Positions 53,574-63,394 of a stretch of 64,000 nt of DNA are shown here, one piece after another (the first letter of the stretch is position 1; every line of letters starts with the position of its first letter). The position numbers and the translations under genes are program-made. A model generated the notes under the pieces. That model was given only the letters and a program-made list of their open reading frames with translations, ran no database searches and was not told the origin of the DNA. Origin of the DNA: Ga0077527 sp945862135 (lineage in GTDB: Bacteria > Pseudomonadota > Gammaproteobacteria > Burkholderiales > SG8-41); assembly GCA_964203275.1 (NCBI GenBank), contig CAXNMF010000002.1:310001-374000 (forward strand), read 5' to 3'.

Positions 53574-56500
53574 CTAACCGACCCAGAGTCGGGCATTGCG
53601 GAACATGCGCAGCCACGGACCGTCATTGCGCCACTCCGCTGGATACCAGGAGTTCTGCACCGCGCGGAATACCCGCTCCGGATGCGGCATCAGAATGGTG
53701 AATCGGCCATCGGCCGTGGTAAGCCCGGTAATACCTTGTGGTGATCCATTGGGATTGAGCGGATAGGTTTCAGTCGCCGCACCGCGATTGTCGACATAAC
53801 GCAGTGCCACCAGCGACTGCACTGCTGTAAGAGCCGACGCGTCGGCGAACTCGGCATAACCCTCCCCATGCGCGACTGCGACTGGGATGCGACTGCCCGC
53901 CATGCCGCCGAAAAACAGCGACGGCGACTCCTGCACTTCCAGCGTGACGAAACGCGCTTCGAATTGCTCCGAGCGGTTACGTACAAAATGCGGCCAGCGT
54001 TCCGCGCCGGGAATCAGTTCATGCAGATTGCTCATCATCTGGCAGCCATTGCAGACACCCAGCGCAAAGCTGTCCTTGCGTCCGAAAAACGCCGTGAACT
54101 GGTCGCGTGCCCGCGCATTGAACAGTATGGATTTGGCCCAGCCTTCGCCGGCGCCGAGCACATCACCGTAGGAGAACCCGCCGCATGCAACGAAGCCCTT
54201 GAAATCAGCCAGACTGATGCGACCGGCAATGATGTCGCTCATGTGGATATCCACCGCAGCGAATCCGGCCCGGTCAAACGCCGCGGCCATTTCGATCTGG
54301 CCGTTGACGCCCTGCTCGCGCAGGATAGCCATCCGAGGTTTCGCGCCGCAATTGATGAACGGCGCGGCGATGTCCTCATCCGGATTGAAGGTCAGCTTCG
54401 GCGTAATGCCGGGATCGTCGGCATCCAGCAGTCGGTCATATTCCTGCTGCGCACATTCCGGGTTGTCGCGAAGCTGCTGCATCCGGTACGTTGTTTCCGA
54501 CCACGCACGATGCAGGTCGATGCGGGACTCATCGAAAACAACCTTTCCGGCCGCACGCATCACCAGACGGTTACCAGCCGTAACGCTGCCAATCACTGCA
54601 CTGTGTTTCGCCAGCCCTGACGCATCCAGCACATCCAGGACGCGGGCACGGTCGGCGCGACGGATCTGCAATACGGCGCCGAGTTCTTCGTTAAACAGCC
54701 ATGCCGCGACATTGTCACTGCTGGCAGTGATTTCAGTGCCGCAACGGCCGGCAAACAGCATTTCACACAGCGTCGTCACCAAGCCGCCATCCGAACGATC
54801 ATGGTAGGCAAGCATCAGGCCATCGCGATTCAGTTGCTGAATGGCCGCGAAAAAGGCCTTCAGTTCTTTTGCCGCGACAACATCCGGCGTGGCGTCGCCT
54901 GTCGCGTCATACACCTGCGCCAGTGCTGAAGCACCAAGCCGGTTGCGTCCGCCACCCAGATCAATCAACAACAGGTCGGTATCACCGCAATCGGTACGCA
55001 GTTGCGGCGTCAGTGTACGCCGCGCATCGCTGACCGGAGCAAACGCCGAAACAATCAAGGACAGCGGCGCGACCACTTCCTTGCGCGTCGCACCATCATT
55101 CCATGTCGTCTTCATCGACAGGCTGTCCTTGCCTACCGGGATGCTGATTCCCAGCTGCGGGCACAGCTCCATCGCCACTGCAAGCACGGTATCAAACAAC
55201 GCAGCATCTTCACCGGCATGCCCCGCTGCTGCCATCCAGTTCGCGGAAAGCTTGATGTCGCCAATCTTGTCTATCGCCGCTGCAGCAATGTTGGTCAGCG
55301 CCTCGCCTACTGCCATGCGTCCGGAAGCTTGCGGATTCAGCACGGCCAGCGGTGTGCGCTCGCCCATCGCCATCGCTTCGCCGCAGGTCGCCGTATAACC
55401 CATCAGCGTCACGGCAACATCGGCCACCGGCACCTGCCACGGCCCGACCATCTGGTCGCGCGCGGTCATGCCGCCCACCGTGCGGTCACCGATGCTGATC
55501 AGGAATGTCTTGTCGGCGACGGTCGGCAAGCGCAGCACGCGATACAGCGCCTCAACGATATCAAGGCCGCCCGCGTCAAACACCTGGCCCTCGCGGAACA
55601 CGCGTTTGACGTCGCGCAGCATCTTCGGCGGTTTGCCCAGTAACACCGACATTTCCATATCGACCGGGTTGTTGTTGAACACCCGGTCATGCACCTGCAA
55701 CTGCCCGTCCGCCGTCGCAGTACCGACCACCGCAAACGGACAGCGCTCACGTTCGCAAATGGCGCGGAAACGCTCGAGATCTTTCGGTGCAATCGCCAGC
55801 ACATAACGCTCCTGCGCTTCATTGCACCAGATCTGCAACGGCGACATGCCCGGCTCTTCGCTCGGCACCTCGCGCAGTTCGAACCGCGCGCCGCGATGCG
55901 CCGTATGCGCCAGTTCCGGCAATGCATTCGACAAGCCACCAGCGCCGACATCATGGATCGACAGGATCGGATTGTTGGTCATCAAGGCCCAGCAGCGGTC
56001 GATGACCTCCTGCGCACGCCGCTCGATTTCAGGGTTGCCGCGCTGTACCGAATCAAAATCCAGATTTTCCTGGTTGGCGCCGGTATCCATGCTCGAGGCC
56101 GCCCCGCCACCCAGGCCGATCAGCATGCCGGGGCCACCCAACTGGATCATCAGTGCGCCTTCGGGCAGCGCATTCTTCGATGTGTGTTGAGCCGCAATGT
56201 TGCCGAGCCCACCAGCGATCATGATCGGCTTGTGATAGCCGCGCACTTCCTGGCCGACGCGCATTTCGTAGGTGCGGAAATAGCCTGCAAGATTCGGCCG
56301 GCCAAATTCGTTGTTAAACGACGCGCCGCCGATCGGACCGTCGAGCATGATCTGCAATGCCGACGCGATGCGCCCCGGCTTGCCGACCGGGTTCGCTTCC
56401 CACGGCTGTTCGCCGCCGGGTATGCGCAGATTCGAGACCGAAAATCCGCTCAAGCCCGCTTTCGGTTTTGCGCCGCGACCGGTGGCGCCTTCGTCACGGA

Positions 56501-57452
56501 TTTCCCCGCCGGCGCCAGTCGACGCGCCGGGAAACGGCGAAATCGCCGTCGGGTGGTTGTGGGTCTCGACCTTCATCAGAATATGCGTCAATTCACGGCT
56601 GTAGACGTAACCGCCGCCATCAGTGGGGTAGAAACGCTCGATCTCCGCACCCTCGATGACGGACGAGTTATCGGAATACGCGACCACCGTGCCCTGCGGA
56701 TGCTTCTCGTGAGTCGTGCGGATCATGCCGAACAGCGAACGGTCCTGCTTCTCGCCGTCGATGATCCAGTCGGCATTAAAAATCTTGTGCCGGCAGTGCT
56801 CGGAATTGGCTTGCGCGAACATCATCAGCTCGACATCGGTCGGGTTACGTCCGATGCGCTTGAAATTATCGTGCAGGTAATCGATTTCGTCAGGCGACAA
56901 CGCCAGTCCCATTCCGGTATTGGCCTTGGCCAGCGCATCGCGCCCGCCGCACAGCACATCGACGCTGGCCAGCGGCTTCGGCTCAATACGACGGAACAGC
57001 GCTTCCGCGGCGTCGAATGAATCAAGCACTGATTCCGTCATCCGGTCGTGCAGATTCGGCAATAGTTTGGCGCGTTGGTCCGGCGTCAACGATTTGCCGT
57101 CGGCAGTACACCACCAGGCAATGCCGCGTTCAATGCGCGCAACGGCTGGCAATCCACAGTGTTTTGCGATGTCCGTGGCCTTGGAAGACCATGGCGAGAT
57201 CGTGCCGAGCCGCGGCGTGACCAGAAGCAAGGTGCCGTTCTGCGCAACCGGCGCAGTCGCCGGCCCGTAAGTCAAAACGCGTTCCAGCTGCTGCTGTCCG
57301 GCCGCATCAAGCGGCTGTTGCAACTGGATGAAGTGCCAGAATTCGGCGTTGATCTGCAGGCCGGAAATGTCCGCAGCCACAGCCTGTAGCAGTTTTTTTC
57401 GACGGAATGCCGAGAGGGCGTCGCGTCCTCGGAGCCTGAGGAATTGCGGCAT
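53574..57452 (-). CDS. purL: phosphoribosylformylglycinamidine synthase
   Basis: 1292 residues from the ATG at 57450-57452, the large single-chain form of proteobacteria. It converts FGAR to FGAM with glutamine and ATP, the fourth step of purine synthesis. Visible in order: the N-terminal linker domain (MPQFLRLRGRDALS), two synthetase halves with SEHCRHKIFNADW, KVETHNHPTAISPFPGASTGAGGEIRDE and GGAASSMDTG, and a C-terminal glutaminase with ACGGFSYGDVLGAGEGWA, the nucleophile in LGVCNGCQMMSNL and PHPERVFR. It is divergent from the nnr gene. Confidence 0.98.
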   Translation of the reverse strand: MPQFLRLRGRDALSAFRRKKLLQAVAADISGLQINAEFWHFIQLQQPLDAAGQQQLERVLTYGPATAPVAQNGTLLLVTPRLGTISPWSSKATDIAKHCGLPAVARIERGIAWWCTADGKSLTPDQRAKLLPNLHDRMTESVLDSFDAAEALFRRIEPKPLASVDVLCGGRDALAKANTGMGLALSPDEIDYLHDNFKRIGRNPTDVELMMFAQANSEHCRHKIFNADWIIDGEKQDRSLFGMIRTTHEKHPQGTVVAYSDNSSVIEGAEIERFYPTDGGGYVYSRELTHILMKVETHNHPTAISPFPGASTGAGGEIRDEGATGRGAKPKAGLSGFSVSNLRIPGGEQPWEANPVGKPGRIASALQIMLDGPIGGASFNNEFGRPNLAGYFRTYEMRVGQEVRGYHKPIMIAGGLGNIAAQHTSKNALPEGALMIQLGGPGMLIGLGGGAASSMDTGANQENLDFDSVQRGNPEIERRAQEVIDRCWALMTNNPILSIHDVGAGGLSNALPELAHTAHRGARFELREVPSEEPGMSPLQIWCNEAQERYVLAIAPKDLERFRAICERERCPFAVVGTATADGQLQVHDRVFNNNPVDMEMSVLLGKPPKMLRDVKRVFREGQVFDAGGLDIVEALYRVLRLPTVADKTFLISIGDRTVGGMTARDQMVGPWQVPVADVAVTLMGYTATCGEAMAMGERTPLAVLNPQASGRMAVGEALTNIAAAAIDKIGDIKLSANWMAAAGHAGEDAALFDTVLAVAMELCPQLGISIPVGKDSLSMKTTWNDGATRKEVVAPLSLIVSAFAPVSDARRTLTPQLRTDCGDTDLLLIDLGGGRNRLGASALAQVYDATGDATPDVVAAKELKAFFAAIQQLNRDGLMLAYHDRSDGGLVTTLCEMLFAGRCGTEITASSDNVAAWLFNEELGAVLQIRRADRARVLDVLDASGLAKHSAVIGSVTAGNRLVMRAAGKVVFDESRIDLHRAWSETTYRMQQLRDNPECAQQEYDRLLDADDPGITPKLTFNPDEDIAAPFINCGAKPRMAILREQGVNGQIEMAAAFDRAGFAAVDIHMSDIIAGRISLADFKGFVACGGFSYGDVLGAGEGWAKSILFNARARDQFTAFFGRKDSFALGVCNGCQMMSNLHELIPGAERWPHFVRNRSEQFEARFVTLEVQESPSLFFGGMAGSRIPVAVAHGEGYAEFADASALTAVQSLVALRYVDNRGAATETYPLNPNGSPQGITGLTTADGRFTILMPHPERVFRAVQNSWYPAEWRNDGPWLRMFRNARLWVG

Positions 57453-57532
57453 GATGAGCAGATGATTGGAAAGCGTGATTTTACCCGAAACCGGCACCGG
57501 GCCGCCGAGCGTCATGCGTTAAAATCTCCGGT

Positions 57533-59023
57533 ATGATGAATCTGCCGCATGCCGCACCATTACTGCTGACTGCCGAATTGCGCAAAGTCGAACAAGCCGC
57601 ATTAAAAAACAGCAAACCCGCGCCGCTGATGGCCCGTGCCGGACTGGCTGCCGCGGAACTGGCGCGCAAACTGGCCGGTGACAGCGGCAAACCGATCCTG
57701 ATTGTCGCGGGTCCCGGCAACAACGGCGGCGACGCACTGGTGGTCGCGCGACATCTCAAGGCGTGGTGGTACAAAGTGGTCGTGGTCTGCCCTGCGGGCG
57801 CCGGCAAATTCAGCGGCGACGCCGCAGCCGCATTAAAAGACTGGCTGCATGCCGGCGGCACGCTGTCCGATGCGATTCCCGCAACGCAGGACTGGGCGCT
57901 GATCGTCGATGGTTTGTTCGGCATCGGCCTGCAGCGCGACCTCACCGGCGATTACGCAGTACTGGTCGAATACATCAACAACCTCGATGCGCCGGTGCTC
58001 GCGCTGGACATCCCCAGCGGCCTCGATGCCGATACCGGCCGCGTGCTGGGTTGCGCAATCGAAGCCGAGCACACCATCACCTTCATTACACTCAAGCCCG
58101 GCTTGTTGACGCTTGATGGTCCTGACCTCTGCGGCACATTGCATGTTACAGATCTGGAACTCGCCGATGCCGTAGCGGCAGCACCACACGGCGTGCTGAT
58201 TGGTGATGCCGTATTGCATCACCTGCTCCCACCGCGACCGCGCAACTCGCACAAAGGCACTTACGGCAGCGCCGGCATCATCGGCGGCGCACCGGGCATG
58301 ACGGGTGCGACATTGCTGGCCGGTCGCGCCGCACTGAAATGCGGCGCGGGACGGGTGTATGCAGGGTTGCTCGCAGCGGATGCAGCTTTGGTTGATCCGT
58401 TGCAACCGGAACTGATGCTGCGCCCCGCTGACGGCGTGCTGCGCCTAGATCACCTCACCGCACTCGCCATCGGTCCCGGTCTCGGCGACGCACCGGATGC
58501 CGCGGAATACCTGGACTGGGCGCTGGAGCAGGACACGCCACTGGTGCTGGATGCCGATGCGCTGAATCTGGTCGCCGCCTTCAGTGCGCTAAAGGACAAA
58601 TTAAAACAACGGGTTACAACTACAATCCTGACGCCGCACCCGGCGGAAGCCGCGCGCCTGCTCGGCAGCGATACTGCCGCCGTACAACGCGACCGCATCG
58701 CCGCCGCACTGCAACTGGCGCGCGAGTGCAACGCCGGCGTAGTGCTCAAGGGTTGCGGCAGCATCTGCGCCTGGCCCGATGGTCACTGGGCCATCAATAT
58801 CTCGGGCAATCCGGGGATGGCCAGCGCCGGCATGGGCGATGTGCTGACCGGTATCGTCGTTGCATTGCTGGCGCAAGGCGTTGATGAACGCCATGCACTG
58901 ACTGCCGCCGTCTACCTGCATGGCGCTGCGGCTGATCAGCTCACTGAAAAGGGAATTGGCCCGATCGGGCTAACCGCGGGTGAAGTAATTGATGCTGCCC
59001 GAGGACTGCTGAACCGTAAGTGA
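57533..59023 (+). CDS. nnr: bifunctional NAD(P)H-hydrate epimerase / ADP-dependent dehydratase
   Basis: 496 residues. The N-terminal epimerase domain (about 1-215) has VAGPGNNGGDALVVARHL and ALDIPSGLDADTG; the C-terminal kinase-fold dehydratase (about 225-490) has SHKGTYGSAGIIGG, GPGLGDAPDA, DADALNLVA, LTPHPAEAARLLG and GNPGMASAGMGDVLTG. It repairs hydrated NADH and NADPH, damage made by heat or side reactions. Stand-alone gene; its stop is 1 base from the convergent crcB stop. Confidence 0.96.
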   Translation: MMNLPHAAPLLLTAELRKVEQAALKNSKPAPLMARAGLAAAELARKLAGDSGKPILIVAGPGNNGGDALVVARHLKAWWYKVVVVCPAGAGKFSGDAAAALKDWLHAGGTLSDAIPATQDWALIVDGLFGIGLQRDLTGDYAVLVEYINNLDAPVLALDIPSGLDADTGRVLGCAIEAEHTITFITLKPGLLTLDGPDLCGTLHVTDLELADAVAAAPHGVLIGDAVLHHLLPPRPRNSHKGTYGSAGIIGGAPGMTGATLLAGRAALKCGAGRVYAGLLAADAALVDPLQPELMLRPADGVLRLDHLTALAIGPGLGDAPDAAEYLDWALEQDTPLVLDADALNLVAAFSALKDKLKQRVTTTILTPHPAEAARLLGSDTAAVQRDRIAAALQLARECNAGVVLKGCGSICAWPDGHWAINISGNPGMASAGMGDVLTGIVVALLAQGVDERHALTAAVYLHGAAADQLTEKGIGPIGLTAGEVIDAARGLLNRK

Positions 59024-59024
59024 A

Positions 59025-59408
59025 TTACGCGGCCAGCACACGTACCGCAAAAATACCGAGCAGTGTCATCGCCAGCGAGCCGATGAGGTGGCTGCCGATC
59101 AGCGTCATCGCCCAGCCATATCGGGCCTGTTGCAACAGCATCACCGCTTCCAGCGAAAACGCCGAAAACGTCGTCAGGCTGCCGAGAAAACCCGTCACAA
59201 AAAACAAGCGCCATTCCGGCGCCAGCGTCGCGTGCTGCATGAAAAATTCCAGTGCCGCGCCGATCAGGAAGCCGCCAACCAGATTGACGGTCAGTGTCCC
59301 CATCGGCAGCGCCGGCACCAGATGATTTAATGCGACTGAAAGACACCACCGCGACCAGGCACCAAGAACCGCGCCGATGCCGACGGCAAAAAAACCTGCA
59401 GCGTTCAC
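59025..59408 (-). CDS. crcB: fluoride ion channel CrcB (Fluc)
   Basis: 127 residues with four membrane helices. VGIGAVLGAWSRWCLS, GTLTVNLVGGFLIGAALE and the TGFLGSLTTFSAFSLE pore segment with the conserved Phe and Thr/Ser track are diagnostic. It works as an antiparallel dimer letting toxic fluoride leave the cell. No fluoride riboswitch fits in the 10 bases before it; it seems to be transcribed with the dehydratase gene upstream. Confidence 0.96.
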   Translation of the reverse strand: MNAAGFFAVGIGAVLGAWSRWCLSVALNHLVPALPMGTLTVNLVGGFLIGAALEFFMQHATLAPEWRLFFVTGFLGSLTTFSAFSLEAVMLLQQARYGWAMTLIGSHLIGSLAMTLLGIFAVRVLAA

Positions 59409-59418
59409 CGTTCGCGTC

Positions 59419-60978
59419 TCAACCCGTCACGCCGATATTCCACGGCACATACTCATGATCGCCCAGACCGAGCAACTCGCTCTTGGTTTTTTCGCCGGAC
59501 GCGATGCGCAGCATCAAATCAAAAATCTGCTGCGCCTTGCCTGACAATGAGATTGCGCCGTCAAGAATTTCGCCGCAATTAATGTCCATGTCTTCTTCAA
59601 GTTTGGTGAACATCGGCGTATTGGTGGCGAGTTTGATTGACGGCACCGGCTTGGCACCGAACATCGAACCACGGCCGGTAGTGAACATGATCATGTTGGC
59701 GCCGCCGGCGATCTGACCGGTGGCTGACGTCGGATCAAAACCTGGAGTGTCCATGAACACGAAACCGCGCTCCGTCACCGGCTCCGCATAGCGGTAGACC
59801 GCATTCAACGGACCGGTACCGCCCTTCATTGACGAACCCAGCGACTTCTCGAAAATATTGGCGAGGCCGCCATGCTGATTGCCCGGGCTGACTACGCCGT
59901 TGATCTGCGTGTCGCGACCCACCGTGTAAACGTCTTTCCACCAGCGGATGCGCTCAATCAGTTTTTCACCCACTTCGCGGCTGCGCGCGCGACGTGTCAG
60001 CGTGTGTTCAACACCGTAAATTTCAGGCGTCTCCGACAGGATGTGCGTACCGCCATGACGCGCCAGCAGATCCATCGCCGCACCCAGCGCCGGATTCGCG
60101 GTGATCGATGAAAAACCATCCGAACCGCCGCATTGCAGACCGATCATCAAATGACTGGCCGATACCTTCTGCCGCACCACCTTGTTCGCTGCGGGCAGCA
60201 TTTCCTTGACTGCGGCAATACCGGCTTCGATGGTCTTGCGCGTGCCGCCGGATTCCTGCATCACAAAAGTCTTCAGACGATCGCTGACATCAAGACCTTC
60301 TTCCTTCATCAGCCCCTTGATCTGGTTGCGCTCGCAGCCGAGGCCGATGATCAACGCACCGGCGAGATTGGCGTGACGCGCGTAACCCGCCATGGTCCGC
60401 CGCAGCAGGTCCATCGGCTCACCGGTCATTTCCATGCCGCAACCGGTGCCGTGTGCAAACGCGCAGACGCCGTCGATATTCGGATATTCGGCCAGACGCT
60501 CCGGCGTAAAGTATTCAGCGATCTTGTGTGCCACTGTCGCCGAGCAGTTCACCGTTGCCAGTACGCCGAGATAGTTGCGCGTCGCGACCTGGCCATTGGC
60601 GCGGACGATGCCCATGAAACTGGCGCGCTCCGCCTCCGCAATCATCTGCTCGGGCTGGTAGTCCCGGGCATAGGCGTAGTCGCGATCAAACTCGCGAAAC
60701 TCGAGGTTATGCGAATGCACGTATTTACCGGCGGGAATATCTGCCGATGCAAACCCAATGGTCACTGCGTACTTGAGTATGGGTTCGCCCTTCTGGATCG
60801 CTCTCGCAGCAATTTTGTGCCCGGCCGGAACCTGGCTTTTGGCGGTCAGTCCGCCATTGAGCTTGGTGCCGATACCGATATCGCCCCGCGCAATCAGCAC
60901 ATTGTCGTTTTCGTGCAGCCGGATCACCGGGCCCGAAGCCGGTTTGTCCTTGTTGATCTGTATGACGCCGTCGTCCAT
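59419..60978 (-). CDS. UxaA/GarD-family sugar-acid dehydratase
   Basis: 519 residues. A small N-terminal SAF domain (about 20-90, IRLHENDNVLIARGDIGIG) precedes the main domain with NGQVATRNYLGVLATVNCSATVA, AHGTGCGME, LGCERNQI, QCGGSDGFSSITANPALG, MDTPGFDPTSATGQIAGGAN and FTTGRGSMFG. Relatives remove water from altronate or galactarate using iron; the SAF and main domains are fused here as in UxaA/GarD. The exact sugar acid is unknown. crcB follows 10 bases later. Confidence 0.93.
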   Translation of the reverse strand: MDDGVIQINKDKPASGPVIRLHENDNVLIARGDIGIGTKLNGGLTAKSQVPAGHKIAARAIQKGEPILKYAVTIGFASADIPAGKYVHSHNLEFREFDRDYAYARDYQPEQMIAEAERASFMGIVRANGQVATRNYLGVLATVNCSATVAHKIAEYFTPERLAEYPNIDGVCAFAHGTGCGMEMTGEPMDLLRRTMAGYARHANLAGALIIGLGCERNQIKGLMKEEGLDVSDRLKTFVMQESGGTRKTIEAGIAAVKEMLPAANKVVRQKVSASHLMIGLQCGGSDGFSSITANPALGAAMDLLARHGGTHILSETPEIYGVEHTLTRRARSREVGEKLIERIRWWKDVYTVGRDTQINGVVSPGNQHGGLANIFEKSLGSSMKGGTGPLNAVYRYAEPVTERGFVFMDTPGFDPTSATGQIAGGANMIMFTTGRGSMFGAKPVPSIKLATNTPMFTKLEEDMDINCGEILDGAISLSGKAQQIFDLMLRIASGEKTKSELLGLGDHEYVPWNIGVTG

Positions 60979-61078
60979 GGCCTGCCTCCTGATTTCCGAT
61001 GGGCACTATTTTAGACTGTGGAGCCGCGCCTGTGCTCGTCTGCTGTGCATCATTCCAGCCGTATTCCAGCCTGTTTGA

Positions 61079-61256
61079 TCAGACGCCCAGTTTTGCACGG
61101 AGATGCGCGGCAAAATCAGCCGACCCGCCGCCGGCTGTCTCAGACCCGAGCACCGAATTCCTCCCTTGATAGCCAGTTCGCCATTTTCTGACCCCGTGCA
61201 ATAAAGCCGGGAATGGCATCAAAATCGAATGTCAGACAAACAATATGCTTACTCAT
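61079..61256 (-). pseudogene. polysaccharide deacetylase remnant with internal deletion
   Basis: From the ATG at 61254-61256 the minus strand reads MSKHIVCLTFDFDAIPGFIA, RGQKMANW and LSREEFGARV, then a stop at 61140. This matches the opening of polysaccharide deacetylases of the PuuE/allantoinase-like branch (LTFDFDA with the metal-binding Asp, and the ISRGEFG-type block). A second frame directly after it reads SADFAAHLRAKLGV and stops at 61079, resembling a deacetylase C-terminus. The 200-plus residues between them are missing, so this is a relic. It lies in an otherwise empty 395-base gap. Confidence 0.65.
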
Positions 61257-61373
61257 GGACGCATTGGAGTTCGTCGAATGGAATCCGGTCTAGGCGGCCA
61301 AGAGGCTTTTCGATTAGCATCAATCCGATTATAGACGCCACCGAATCCCCATCCAGAATTCAAAGACACCCGC

Positions 61374-62945
61374 ATGGACTCACATCTCGTACAGAACTGG
61401 AACGTCAGCAAACCTCTGATCACCTCGGCCCGCGGCGGCATTGTCGCTTCACAGAATCACATTGCCAGCGAGGCCGGCGCAAGTGTCCTCTCGGCGGGAG
61501 GGAATGCCGTGGATGCCGCAGTCGCCACCGGTCTGGCGCTGGCTGCGGTCGAGCCCTGGAACAGCGGCCTCGGCGGCGTCGGTTTCATGATGGTTTACCT
61601 GGCCCGCGAAAACCGGGTTCAAGTGGTCGACTTCGGTCCGATCTCACCGGCCGGGCTCAATCCTGATGACTATCCGCTGACCGGCGGATTTACCAGTGAC
61701 CTGTTCACCTGGCCCAGCGTCAAGGACGACCGCAATGTGCACGGCCCGATGTCGATCGCCATTCCCGGACACGTCGACGGACTGGCCACGGCACTGCAAA
61801 AATTCGGAACCCTCCCTTTCCGTGAGGTGGTGCAACCGGCCATTGCGCTGGCCGAGGAAGGCATGACCGTTGACTGGTACCTGACGCTCAAAATTGCCAC
61901 CATGGCCAAAGAACTGTCCCGCTACGCGGTCACCAGTGATATCTGGCTGCCCGGAGGCTTCCCGCCGGTCACCGCCGCAGGCGCCGCAATGGGCAGGCTC
62001 AAGCTGAAAGGACTCGCCGCAACGCTGCGCCGCCTTGCCGAGGCCGGACCGCGGGACTTCTACGAAGGCGAAATCGCGGCCGGCATTACCCGCGACATCC
62101 GTGCCATGGGCGGCAATCTGTCGGCAAGCGATCTGGCCAATTTCCACGCTCGCATCACAGATCCGATCGAAACCGAGTATCACGGCGCCAGGCTGGCGCT
62201 GCCGCCGCAGTTGACGGCGGGACCCACCATGCTGCGTGCGCTGGAGCCGCTGCGAAGCATGCAGTTTGCAAAGGGACAACCCGGCAGCGAAACCTTCATT
62301 GCCTATGCGGCTGCACTGCGCGACGCTTACGCCGAGCGCCTGAGCAGCATGGGCGACAACAGCGACCGCCGCGACCCGTCGACGACGACCCACCTCAACG
62401 TGATCGACCGCGACGGCAATATGGTTGCACTGACACAGACCCTGCTGTCGGTATTCGGCTCCAAGGTGGTGCTGCCATCGAGCGGCGTACTGATGAACAA
62501 CGGCATCATGTGGTTCGATCCGCGGCCAGGAACACCGAATTGCCTGGCGCCGGGCAAACGCGCCCTCTCCAATATGTGCCCTGTGATTGCCACCCACGAT
62601 GGGAAACCGTGGTTTTCAGTCGGCGCTTCCGGCGGCCGAAAGATCCTGCCGGCGGTTTATCAGATCAGCTCCTTCCTGATTGATCACGGCATGACACTGC
62701 AGGATGCCTTCCATCAGCCGCGCATCGATGCCAGCGGCGGCGACACGGTTGGAGTGGACCCGCGACACAGCGATACAACCAAACAGGCACTTGCGGCAAA
62801 ATTCCCGCTCAGCATGACCGAACTGGTGGTCTACCCGACAAACTTTGCATGCCCCAGCGCAGTGCTTCATAACCCTAAAACGGGCGAACGCCAAGGCATC
62901 GCCGACGTCATGTCACCATGGTCCGGTGCCGTAGCGGCACACTGA
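61374..62945 (+). CDS. gamma-glutamyltransferase family protein
   Basis: 523 residues. N-nucleophile hydrolase made as a precursor; self-cleavage should occur before T338 in STTTHLNVIDRDGN, the equivalent of the TTHYSV nucleophile. GGIVASQNHIASEAG, GGNAVDAAVAT, PWNSGLGGVGFM, and the C-terminal VGASGGRKILPAVYQ and QPRIDASGG fit the family. No signal peptide is seen, whereas the E. coli enzyme is periplasmic, so this one may act in the cytoplasm on another gamma-glutamyl or acyl compound. It stands between two decayed genes. Confidence 0.92.
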   Translation: MDSHLVQNWNVSKPLITSARGGIVASQNHIASEAGASVLSAGGNAVDAAVATGLALAAVEPWNSGLGGVGFMMVYLARENRVQVVDFGPISPAGLNPDDYPLTGGFTSDLFTWPSVKDDRNVHGPMSIAIPGHVDGLATALQKFGTLPFREVVQPAIALAEEGMTVDWYLTLKIATMAKELSRYAVTSDIWLPGGFPPVTAAGAAMGRLKLKGLAATLRRLAEAGPRDFYEGEIAAGITRDIRAMGGNLSASDLANFHARITDPIETEYHGARLALPPQLTAGPTMLRALEPLRSMQFAKGQPGSETFIAYAAALRDAYAERLSSMGDNSDRRDPSTTTHLNVIDRDGNMVALTQTLLSVFGSKVVLPSSGVLMNNGIMWFDPRPGTPNCLAPGKRALSNMCPVIATHDGKPWFSVGASGGRKILPAVYQISSFLIDHGMTLQDAFHQPRIDASGGDTVGVDPRHSDTTKQALAAKFPLSMTELVVYPTNFACPSAVLHNPKTGERQGIADVMSPWSGAVAAH

Positions 62946-63045
62946 GGGAGACGGCGCAGAACTTGCAACATCCACTGAAAACCCGGAAAAGCATTGCATC
63001 AAAGTCATAAACTGTATTTGGCCAAACTGAAACGAGGAAATCGAA

Positions 63046-63330
63046 ATGATCGTGAACTTCATTCGTAACCTCGCTGCACAGCTCGGGTTTTTGACCCTTG
63101 CTTCTGCAGGCAATGTCCATGCGCAGGAGCCCACGAATTTCCCGAACCGTCCGATGCGCATCATTACGGGCTACTTACCCGGAGGGGTCAGTGACACCGT
63201 GGCCCGCACCATAGCCACCCAACTCGGTGAGCAGCTGAACCAGCGCATCATCATCAACAGCCGTCCTGGCGCAGGCGGCACGCTGGCGATGGAAATTGCA
63301 GGCGGGACAAGAACGCCCTCCCTGCCGTAG
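63046..63330 (+). pseudogene. Bug/TctC receptor remnant
   Basis: Only 94 residues of a family that is normally about 320 long. The signal peptide (to HAQEP), PNRPMRIITGYLPGGVSDTVAR and IIINSRPGAGGTLAMEIA are normal; then the frame jumps to TRTPSLP and stops. In complete family members a block of this form (compare SKRSPELPNVPT in the copy at 4587-5568) comes more than 100 residues later, so the central part seems deleted and the rest lost. AGGA precedes the ATG. It may still be transcribed with the next gene. Confidence 0.75.
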
Positions 63331-63394
63331 AGCTTGCCGCCATTCGATGCACACGCTTGGCCCAATGAATCTTTGACGACTACAGAGGAACTTC

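Noticed and set aside
55689..57020. A 443-codon plus-strand frame inside purL
   Set aside because: It is a codon-bias shadow of a highly conserved gene; His/Arg/Gln-rich product without recognisable domains.
59409..59418. Fluoride riboswitch before crcB
   Set aside because: Only 10 bases separate crcB from the upstream gene, too few for an aptamer.
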